From: Gammaproteobacteria bacterium
GTDB taxonomy: Bacteria > Pseudomonadota > Gammaproteobacteria > BMS3Bbin11
DNA: 12,760 nt
Assembly (NCBI GenBank): GCA_030617565.1
Contig: JAUWVE010000026.1
Coordinates: forward strand, 1 to 12,760
Direction: 5' to 3'
In this document: piece by piece, positions 7,237-12,760 of the stretch
How positions within the stretch are numbered: the stretch's first letter is position 1
Layout: every line of letters begins with the position of its first letter
The notes under the pieces: model-generated
The model's input: the letters and a program-made list of their open reading frames with translations, nothing else
What the model was told of the DNA's origin: nothing
Database searches by the model: none
Made by a program: the position numbers and the translations under genes

Positions 7237-7651
7237 GCACTCTCGGCGCAGCCGAAAAAGCCAGATGAGTGAGATCAATGTCGTCCCATACATTGATGTC
7301 ATGCTGGTGTTGCTGGTGATTTTCATGGTCACTACGCCGTTGTTGACCCAGGGCGTTGAAGTAGATCTACCTGAAGCAATATCGGATGCCGTAAAGGACC
7401 CTGATGTCGAACCTTTTTTATTATCGGTAAACAGGAATGGAGAGCTGTTTGCAAATGAAGAAAAGCAGCCCCTCAGCGCTGAGGAAATTATCAGGAAAGC
7501 CGCTATTGTCTATAAACGAAACCCGAAAACACCCTTTCTTGTGAAAGGCGACAGGCGGGTGGAATATCAGGCAGTGATGACTGCCATGGTGTTGTTGAAG
7601 CAGGCGGGTGTTCCAAAGGTAGGTCTGGTAACAGAGCCACCGGAAAAATAA
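7229..7651 (+). CDS. tolR: Tol-Pal motor subunit TolR
   Basis: ExbD/TolR family protein, 140 aa (E. coli 142), which pairs with TolQ to convert proton flow into movement of TolA. A short cytoplasmic N-terminus (MFEHSRRSRKSQMSEINVVPYID) leads into the single membrane helix (~23-42). The essential proton-carrying Asp is D23, the same number as in E. coli. The periplasmic domain (~45-140) ends in LLKQAGVPKVGLVTE, as in the family. The ATG lies eight bases before the tolQ stop and lacks a clear ribosome binding site, so it is probably coupled to tolQ. tolA starts two bases after its stop. Confidence 0.96.
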   Translation: MFEHSRRSRKSQMSEINVVPYIDVMLVLLVIFMVTTPLLTQGVEVDLPEAISDAVKDPDVEPFLLSVNRNGELFANEEKQPLSAEEIIRKAAIVYKRNPKTPFLVKGDRRVEYQAVMTAMVLLKQAGVPKVGLVTEPPEK

Positions 7652-7653
7652 TT

Positions 7654-8529
7654 GTGACAGCTGGAAGTAACAGGCGGCTATTAAAAAAGCAGCATCTAAG
7701 TCCGGTTGCCCTGGGCCTTGCAATTTTGCTGCATGGATTTTTATTCGGCATCATGTTTATCAAGGTGGATAGCCACATGAAACCGGTAGCAGCGGTGAAA
7801 GCCCTGCAGGTTAAAGCAGAGAAACCCGTTGATATTATTGAAGCTTCGGCTATTGAAAGTAAGGATCTGGAAAAGATAAAGGAAGAAAAGAAGGAGAAGG
7901 AGAAAGCTATCGAGCGCGAGAAGCAGCGCAAAATAGCCGTAGAAAAAAAGCGCGTGGCAGAGGCCAAGCGCAAGAAAGAAGAAAAGATAAAGAAGGCAGA
8001 AGCTGAGAAAAAACGTAAAAAAGAGGCAGAGAAAAAGGCGGCACTAAAGAAAAAGAAAGAGAGCGAGGAGAAGGCACGTAAGAAAGCCGTAGCGAAAAAG
8101 AAAAAAGCGGCTGAAAAAAAGAAGAAACTCGCCGAAGAGAAAAAACGCAAGGCAGCAGCAGAGAAGAAACGTAAAGCTGAAGCCTCACGTAAACGAAAAG
8201 AAGCCGATATGAAAAAACAGATGGAAGCAAAGGCCCGGGCAGCAAGAGCGGGTCAGGCGATGAGTAAATACGTTCCGCGGATTCAACAAAAAGTGGAAAC
8301 AAACTGGAATTATCCTCCGCGCGGCCCGGAAGGCTGCAATCCCACCGTACGTGTTAATCTTGCTCCGGATGGCAAGGTTCTTAGCGCGAGGATTGTAAAG
8401 AGTAGCGGTGATAGTTTTTGTGATAGATCAGTAGAGCAGGCTTTTATGCGAGCATCACCGATACCAATACCGCTGGACCCGGATCTGTATTCCGAGTTCA
8501 AGGTTATTGATTTTCCGTTCAGGCCATAA
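7654..8529 (+). CDS. tolA: Tol-Pal cell envelope protein TolA
   Basis: Protein that spans the periplasm from the TolQR motor to TolB and Pal, 291 aa, against 421 in E. coli. Domain I is a cytoplasmic tail plus one membrane helix (~16-37, containing LLHGFLFG). Domain II is a Lys/Glu/Ala-rich helix (~68-200) with many KK(E/K)AE repeats. Domain III (~205-291) has the TolA/TonB-C fold signature APDGKVLSARIVKSSGD...ASPIPIP and ends in FPFRP; C228 and C256 probably form its disulfide. The GTG start at 7654 is chosen because it directly follows the tolR stop and the next ATG lies within or beyond the membrane helix. Domain II is about half the E. coli length, and its DNA is extremely purine-rich on this strand. 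Confidence 0.94.
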   Translation: MTAGSNRRLLKKQHLSPVALGLAILLHGFLFGIMFIKVDSHMKPVAAVKALQVKAEKPVDIIEASAIESKDLEKIKEEKKEKEKAIEREKQRKIAVEKKRVAEAKRKKEEKIKKAEAEKKRKKEAEKKAALKKKKESEEKARKKAVAKKKKAAEKKKKLAEEKKRKAAAEKKRKAEASRKRKEADMKKQMEAKARAARAGQAMSKYVPRIQQKVETNWNYPPRGPEGCNPTVRVNLAPDGKVLSARIVKSSGDSFCDRSVEQAFMRASPIPIPLDPDLYSEFKVIDFPFRP

Positions 8530-8581
8530 GAAAATCTTCAGCTTTCAGGGCTACAATATTGCTAGAGACAAAATTTTAAAA

Positions 8582-9889
8582 ATGAAATTATCTAATATGA
8601 AAAAACTTGCTGCACTGTTAATAATTCTTTCAGGGCTGATAGTCAGTCCGGCGCAGGCAGTGCTCACCATTGAAATTACCAAAGGTGTTGATGTCGGCAT
8701 ACCGATTGCCATTGTTCCTTTCAGTTGGGACGGTGCCCCGGTGGCAGGCGAAAGTATGACAAATATTATCGAGGCAGATCTTACCCGCTCAGGGCGTTTT
8801 GACAGTATTCCGCAGGCTGATTTTCTGCAGCAGCCGCACAATGCCAAACAGGTGAGATTCAAGGACTGGCGTCTGATCAAAGCAGATTATCTGGTTGTCG
8901 GTAGCATCCGGCAGGCCGGTGCGGGAACGTATACTGTAAAGTTTCAGCTGCTGGATGTGTTCAAGGGCAACACTTTGACCGGCTATCAATATAATATCCA
9001 GAGCACAAAGTTGAGGAATGTAGCACATCGTATTAGTGATATTATTTATGAAAAACTGACAGGTGAAAAGGGAGCATTTAATACCAAAATTGCGTATGTA
9101 ACGGTAGAGAAAACAAAAAAAGGAAAGCGTTATTTGCTGCAAGTGGCTGACTCGGATGGTTTTAATCCACAGACGATACTCAATTCGCACCAGCCACTGA
9201 TGTCTGCCGCCTGGTCTCCGGATGCGAAAAAATTGGCTTATGTCTCTTTCGAAAAAAAGCGTTCAATGATATACATACAGCGTTTGTCAGATGGTAAGCG
9301 TGAGAATGTAGCCAGTTTTAAAGGTATAAATAGCGCCCCGGCATTCTCCCCGGACGGTACGAAACTGGCATTTGTATCCTCTAAAGAAGGGAATACTGAA
9401 ATATATGTACTCGACTTGCGCACGCGTGCCATCAAGCGACTGACTAATCATCATGGCATTGATACCGAACCTTCCTGGTTGCCAAATGGCCGGGGACTTG
9501 TATTTACCTCAGGCCGCAGCGGCCAGCCGCAGATTTATCAGATAAATGCTGATGGATCGGGTATACAAAGGCTGACCTACTCCGGAAAATATAATGCCAG
9601 GCCATCAGTTTCGGCAGATGGCAGCCTGATGGTCATGATTAGCCGTGGCAACGGGCGCTATCATGTGGCGGTGATGAATTTGCGTACTAAAGAGATAACC
9701 AAACTTACCGATACACAGCTTGACGAATCTCCAAGTTTCGCGCCAAATGGAAGAATGGTACTTTATGCAACTGAGCAGGCTAACAAGGGTGTGCTGGCAG
9801 CAGTATCATCCGACGGCCGTGTGCGGCAATCATTAAGGTTTTTACAGGGCGATGTCCGTGAACCGGCATGGTCACCATATTTAAGATGA
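8582..9889 (+). CDS. tolB: Tol-Pal system beta-propeller protein TolB
   Basis: Periplasmic protein that binds Pal and TolA, 435 aa from the chosen start (E. coli 430). A signal peptide is visible (KKLAALLIILSGLIVSPAQA) with likely cleavage after AQA at residue 26. The mature N-terminus, VLTIEITKGVDVGIPIAIVPF, matches the region that contacts TolA. An N-terminal alpha/beta domain (~45-165) leads to a six-bladed propeller with repeated SPDG-type turns (AWSPDAKKLAYVSFE, AFSPDGTKLAFVSSK, SWLPNGRGLVFTS and others) and the usual closing AWSPYLR. The ATG at 8597 is also possible and gives exactly 430 aa; neither has a strong ribosome binding site. An upstream in-frame start at 8507 was rejected because it would put charged residues before the signal peptide. 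The gap after tolA is 52 bases. Confidence 0.95.
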   Translation: MKLSNMKKLAALLIILSGLIVSPAQAVLTIEITKGVDVGIPIAIVPFSWDGAPVAGESMTNIIEADLTRSGRFDSIPQADFLQQPHNAKQVRFKDWRLIKADYLVVGSIRQAGAGTYTVKFQLLDVFKGNTLTGYQYNIQSTKLRNVAHRISDIIYEKLTGEKGAFNTKIAYVTVEKTKKGKRYLLQVADSDGFNPQTILNSHQPLMSAAWSPDAKKLAYVSFEKKRSMIYIQRLSDGKRENVASFKGINSAPAFSPDGTKLAFVSSKEGNTEIYVLDLRTRAIKRLTNHHGIDTEPSWLPNGRGLVFTSGRSGQPQIYQINADGSGIQRLTYSGKYNARPSVSADGSLMVMISRGNGRYHVAVMNLRTKEITKLTDTQLDESPSFAPNGRMVLYATEQANKGVLAAVSSDGRVRQSLRFLQGDVREPAWSPYLR

Positions 9890-9914
9890 CAATAGAAAGA
9901 GGATAGAGGCAGAG

Positions 9915-10442
9915 ATGAATAATACGAGCAAGTTAATTCTAATAGCGCTGTTGGCCGGCATGGTAGCAGTAAGTGGCTGTAATAAGAAAACCCGTAAAGC
10001 AGAAGGTTCTGACATGGGAGATGGGGTCTCTACATCCGGTACCGGTACCGAGTTCGGCCCTGATGGTAAGCCTCTGGGTGACTGGCAGAGTGGCGCATCA
10101 GCTGACCTGCTTTCGCAGACCCGGATATATTTTGCCTATGACAGCAGTGAACTTGATGTTGATAGCATGGCAGTAGCGGAAGCGCATGCGGCTTTTTTAC
10201 TTAACAACCCCTCAACCAGGGTGGTGCTCGAAGGCCATGCAGACGAACGTGGTACACGTGAATACAATCTGGCTCTGGGCGAGCGTCGTGCCCAGTCAGT
10301 TGCGGATGTCTTTATCGCCCTGGGTGTCAGCGCCATGAATATCGATAACGTTTCATATGGTGAAGAGAATCCGGTAGCAGAAGGGCATGATGATTCGTCA
10401 TGGCATCTAAACCGCCGCGTTGAAATACGCTATGACAGGTAG
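9915..10442 (+). CDS. pal: Peptidoglycan-associated lipoprotein Pal
   Basis: Outer-membrane lipoprotein of 175 aa that binds peptidoglycan and is the outer partner of TolB/TolA. The signal peptide MNNTSKLILIALLAGMVAVSGC ends in a clear lipobox (VSGC, lipidated C22); Asn at +2 is compatible with export to the outer membrane. A flexible Gly/Ser/Asp-rich linker (~23-65) precedes the OmpA-like domain (~68-175). Its peptidoglycan-binding signature LEGHADERGTREYNLALGERRA lies at 105-126, and the protein ends WHLNRRVEIRYDR. AGAGG at 9905-9909, five bases before the ATG, fixes the start. The gene lies 25 bases after tolB and overlaps cpoB. Confidence 0.97.
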   Translation: MNNTSKLILIALLAGMVAVSGCNKKTRKAEGSDMGDGVSTSGTGTEFGPDGKPLGDWQSGASADLLSQTRIYFAYDSSELDVDSMAVAEAHAAFLLNNPSTRVVLEGHADERGTREYNLALGERRAQSVADVFIALGVSAMNIDNVSYGEENPVAEGHDDSSWHLNRRVEIRYDR

Positions 10443-11319
10443 CCTTAATCGCTCTTCGGTTATGAGTTTTTCTATACCGCTGATGCTCTTCTCCTTGCTG
10501 CTGTTGAGTGCCTGCAATGAAACGACGGCTGCTACGATGCGATCGTCTAGCACCCAGGAAAACCCGCAATTACAGCTGTTAGGGCGGGTGAACAGCCTGG
10601 AGAGTGAAGTATCAAGGCTGCAGAATACGGTTGATGTACAGGAAAACGAACTGAACAGGCTGCGCGAGAGGTTATCCGGAATTTATGATGATCTTGACCT
10701 CCGCCTGCGCAGTATAGAAATGTCTTCAACATCCATGAATGCACCTGTTGCACCTGCATCCGGCATGATGACTGATAATGAAATCCCCTCCATTCCAAAG
10801 CAGGAGAGTATGGCAACCAGGGCCATTTCACCTGCTGATACGATAAGCACAAACCAGGCAGGAATCGCTGCACCCGCTGCGGCACAATTGTCAGCAGAAA
10901 GTTCAGCACAAACTAGCCAGGGTGGGAGTTCTCAACTGGAACAGGATACTTATGACAGGGCATTCGATCTTCTGAAGCAAAGTCGCTATGAAGAAGCCAT
11001 TGCAGCTTTCAAGGAATTTCAAACACGGTTTCCAGCAAGTACATTAGCCGATAGTGCACAATACTGGATAGCAGAGGCCCGTTATGTGAATCGCGCATAC
11101 GATGCAGCACTACACGAGTACAGCACACTGATACAGCGCTATCCTGAAAGCAAGCGACTCTCTGATGCGATGTTGAAAGTGGGGTATATCCACTTCGATA
11201 ATGAGCAGTGGGGGCAGGCAAAAAGGGCACTGAATGCGGTAGTTATTCGATATCCCGGCAGTCGTGTCGCTGTTTCGGCAAAAATGCGCCTGGATCAGAT
11301 GTCGAAAATGGGACATTAA
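10432..11319 (+). CDS. cpoB: Tol-Pal division coordinator CpoB (YbgF), apparent lipoprotein
   Basis: TolA-binding protein that coordinates outer-membrane constriction with septal peptidoglycan synthesis, 295 aa. An N-terminal coiled coil (~47-95: NSLESEVSRLQNTVDVQENEL) is the trimerising part. A Ser/Ala/Thr/Pro-rich linker (~98-170) joins it to a C-terminal TPR domain (~172-290) with repeats such as YDRAFDLLKQSRYEEAIAAFKEFQTRFP and three closing -YP- turns. Unlike E. coli CpoB, which has an ordinary signal peptide ending AFA, this one ends LLLLSAC, a good lipobox with C28 and Asn at +2. The start is uncertain: ATG 10432 overlaps pal by 11 bases, ATG 10462 gives 285 aa, and TTG 10420 is also in frame. 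None has a clear ribosome binding site, suggesting coupling to pal. Confidence 0.92.
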   Translation: MTGSLNRSSVMSFSIPLMLFSLLLLSACNETTAATMRSSSTQENPQLQLLGRVNSLESEVSRLQNTVDVQENELNRLRERLSGIYDDLDLRLRSIEMSSTSMNAPVAPASGMMTDNEIPSIPKQESMATRAISPADTISTNQAGIAAPAAAQLSAESSAQTSQGGSSQLEQDTYDRAFDLLKQSRYEEAIAAFKEFQTRFPASTLADSAQYWIAEARYVNRAYDAALHEYSTLIQRYPESKRLSDAMLKVGYIHFDNEQWGQAKRALNAVVIRYPGSRVAVSAKMRLDQMSKMGH

Positions 11320-11330
11320 ACCCGGATTAA

Positions 11331-11398
11331 AGACGAAGGACAAAAGATAAAAGATAGAGTTATTTAATCCTTAGTCCTTAGTCCTTAGTCCTTAGTCT
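11331..11398. repeat. Heptad tandem repeats forming an imperfect inverted repeat
   Basis: Four perfect tandem copies of CCTTAGT occupy 11369-11396. Before them, AAAAGAT occurs twice in tandem (11342-11355) within a purine-rich stretch of the same 7-base period. AGACGAAGGAC (11331-11341) is complementary to GTCCTTAGTCT (11388-11398) at 10 of 11 positions, so a stem-loop with a 46-base loop is possible; each earlier GTCCTT copy offers an alternative 6-bp partner. No T tract follows, so it does not look like a standard terminator. The element fills most of the cpoB-queE spacer. Confidence 0.7.
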
Positions 11399-11410
11399 AA
11401 ATCTACTCCA

Positions 11411-12091
11411 TTGCCTTCAACATCAAACAATCCCCCGCTCCCTGCAGCAGATCGCGAGCTCCGTGTCAGTGAAATATTCTATTCACTGCAGGGTGAGTCA
11501 AGAACGGCCGGTTTTCCAACAGTATTTATTCGCCTGACAGGCTGTCCCTTGCGCTGTGGCTACTGCGATACCGCGTATGCTTTTTCAGGTGGCGAGCGAC
11601 TGACTCTTTCTGCTATTTTGCAGCAGGTTAAATCCTATTCTCCTCGTTATGTCACCGTTACGGGTGGTGAACCACTGGCGCAGCGGGACTGCTGGCTGTT
11701 GTTGAAGGTGCTCTGTGATGCCGGTTTTACCACGTCACTGGAAACCAGTGGCGCTATCGATATAAGCAAGGTGGATAAGCGTGTTTCTACTGTGATGGAT
11801 ATCAAGACACCGGGTTCCGGGGAAGCTGATCGTAATCGTTACCAGAACCTCGCTTTGCTGAAACGTAAAGACCAGCTAAAGTTTGTTATTGCTGATCGGG
11901 CTGATTATGACTGGAGCCGGCAGTTTATCGAGGAGAATGAACTCTCCGCGAAGCATGAAATACTCTTTTCGCCGGTGCATGGAGAGTTCGATCCGGCGGA
12001 TATGGCCAAATGGATTCTCGACGACAATCTGCAGGTGAGAATGCAAATACAGTTGCACAAGTATCTGTGGGGAGACGAGCGTGGTAGATAA
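11411..12091 (+). CDS. queE: 7-carboxy-7-deazaguanine synthase QueE
   Basis: Radical SAM enzyme of 226 aa that contracts 6-carboxytetrahydropterin to 7-carboxy-7-deazaguanine on the way to preQ0 and queuosine in tRNA. The cluster motif is C45-x3-C49-x2-C52 (TGCPLRCGYCD). GGEP (85-88) and ETSG (111-114) are SAM- and substrate-site motifs, and QLHKYLWG closes the protein. Upstream, VSEIFYSLQGES matches the family's N-terminal core. The start is TTG at 11411, preceded by an in-frame TAG at 11393-11395; no in-frame ATG occurs before the core motifs, so the TTG is nearly forced. No ribosome binding site is visible. queC follows with an 11-base overlap and supplies the next enzyme of the pathway. 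Confidence 0.94.
   Translation: MPSTSNNPPLPAADRELRVSEIFYSLQGESRTAGFPTVFIRLTGCPLRCGYCDTAYAFSGGERLTLSAILQQVKSYSPRYVTVTGGEPLAQRDCWLLLKVLCDAGFTTSLETSGAIDISKVDKRVSTVMDIKTPGSGEADRNRYQNLALLKRKDQLKFVIADRADYDWSRQFIEENELSAKHEILFSPVHGEFDPADMAKWILDDNLQVRMQIQLHKYLWGDERGR
12069..12074 (+). promoter_or_regulatory. Ribosome binding site fixing the queC GTG start
   Basis: GGGGAG lies six bases before GTG at 12081, inside the end of queE. It supports the GTG as start, placing the PP-loop at the usual distance from the N-terminus. Confidence 0.7.
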
Positions 12092-12760
12092 AACAGATAA
12101 AGCGGTAGTGCTACTCTCCGGTGGTCTGGATTCCGCGACGGTTCTCGCTATCGCTCGCAATGAAGGTTACCAGTGCTTTGCACTAAGCTTTAACTATGGA
12201 CAGCGCCATCTTGTCGAACTGGAAGCAGCCAGTCGTGTAGCTAAAGCCGGTGGAGCAGCAGAGCACAGGATCCTTAGCCTGCCAATTGGAGAGCTGGGTG
12301 GCTCCGCATTAACGGACGATACTATTGATGTACCCGGAGCCAGCGAGTTTGAGGATAATGGCATTCCTGTAACCTATGTGCCGGCGCGGAACACGGTATT
12401 TTTATCCATGGCATTGGCTATGGCTGAAGTATATGGTGCCAGGAATATCTTCATCGGTGCGAATGCAGTTGATTACTCAGGCTACCCAGATTGCCGTCCT
12501 GAATTTATTTCAGCCTTTGAAAAATTGGCTAATCTGGCGACGCGTGAAGGCGTAGAAGGTGAGGGCTTTCGAGTCCGGGCACCGTTGATCGATATGAGTA
12601 AGGCCGACATTATCAATGCAGGCAATAAACTGGGTGTTGATTACAGTCTCACAATATCCTGTTACAACCCGTCAGCTGACGGACTGGCCTGCGGAGTTTG
12701 TGATTCTTGCCGCTTACGAGCCGACGGGTTTAAACTGGCCGATGTAGCCGACCCAACAGT
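12081..12760 (+). CDS. queC: 7-cyano-7-deazaguanine (preQ0) synthase QueC, 3' end cut
   Basis: ATP-dependent enzyme that converts 7-carboxy-7-deazaguanine to preQ0 using ammonia. I translated it from GTG at 12081: the frame stays open to the window edge, giving 226 codons, so only a few C-terminal residues should be missing (E. coli 231). The PP-loop SGGLDS is at 13-18. FNYGQRH, VPARNTVFLSMALA, IGANAVDYSGYPDCRPEF and SLTISCYNP are family core segments. The four zinc-binding cysteines are C194, C204, C207 and C210 (CGVCDSC). It overlaps queE by 11 bases and has its own GGGGAG, so the two que genes are probably co-translated. The stop codon lies outside the window. Confidence 0.94.
   Translation, partial: MVDKTDKAVVLLSGGLDSATVLAIARNEGYQCFALSFNYGQRHLVELEAASRVAKAGGAAEHRILSLPIGELGGSALTDDTIDVPGASEFEDNGIPVTYVPARNTVFLSMALAMAEVYGARNIFIGANAVDYSGYPDCRPEFISAFEKLANLATREGVEGEGFRVRAPLIDMSKADIINAGNKLGVDYSLTISCYNPSADGLACGVCDSCRLRADGFKLADVADPT

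Noticed and set aside
7503..8150. Long minus-strand open frame opposite tolA, rich in Phe, Ser and Leu
   Set aside because: It is the complement of the purine-rich Lys/Glu codons of tolA domain II, which lack stops when read backwards. Its composition is an artefact and tolA is clearly the real gene.
8552..8557. TACAAT as an internal -10 box before tolB
   Set aside because: It matches the -10 consensus at five positions and E. coli does have a promoter ahead of tolB-pal, but no -35 match lies at the right distance.
8507..8581. Upstream in-frame start for tolB at 8507
   Set aside because: It would add 25 residues with several charges ahead of a normal signal peptide and overlap tolA by 23 bases. 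ATG 8582 or 8597 fits the family length.
10420..10431. TTG start for cpoB at 10420
   Set aside because: It adds only four residues, has no ribosome site, and an ATG follows at 10432; I kept the ATG.
1..12760. Searched by eye for CRISPR arrays, tRNA/rRNA genes, insertion sequences, toxin-antitoxin or defence genes
   Set aside because: None seen. All coding space is taken by recognised core genes, and the only repeats are the short spacer arrays described.

Overview
The window comes from a gammaproteobacterial chromosome. All fourteen genes I can support lie on the + strand and are tightly packed. The order yebC-ruvC-ruvA-ruvB-ybgC-tolQ-tolR-tolA-tolB-pal-cpoB-queE-queC is, from memory, the order seen in Pseudomonas aeruginosa (about PA0964 to PA0976). 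Protein-level similarity also points to Gammaproteobacteria. The membrane formate dehydrogenase at the left end suggests a respiratory organism able to use formate. I cannot name the genus from sequence alone.

Layout. (1) 1-2800: the end of a formate dehydrogenase operon, comprising the 3' part of the catalytic subunit FdhA, a four-cluster ferredoxin-like FdhB, and a long-form cytochrome b subunit FdhC. A probable terminator follows at 2839-2870. (2) 2967-5883: yebC and the Holliday-junction genes ruvC, ruvA and ruvB, the last three joined by two 4-base ATGA overlaps. (3) 5884-6112: a spacer built largely from short tandem repeats. (4) 6113-11319: the complete cell-envelope cluster ybgC, tolQ, tolR, tolA, tolB, pal, cpoB, coupled by short gaps and overlaps. 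(5) 11320-11410: a second repeat-built spacer with 7-base periodicity. (6) 11411-12760: queE, then queC overlapping it by 11 bases. queC is cut by the window edge.

How the genes work together. FdhA/B/C pass electrons from formate through iron-sulfur clusters and haem b to quinone. RuvA and RuvB branch-migrate Holliday junctions and RuvC cuts them; YebC is a separate translation or regulatory factor. TolQ/R form the proton-driven motor that energises TolA, which reaches across the periplasm to TolB and Pal for outer-membrane constriction at division. CpoB links this machine to peptidoglycan synthesis, and YbgC is an acyl-CoA thioesterase. QueE and QueC are consecutive steps towards preQ0, the precursor of queuosine in tRNA.

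I found no new defence, mobile or biosynthetic system; the gene content is conserved core. The points worth a second look are the two heptad-repeat spacers, a CpoB that appears to be a lipoprotein, a queE start with no ribosome binding site next to the repeats, and frequent TTG/GTG starts.
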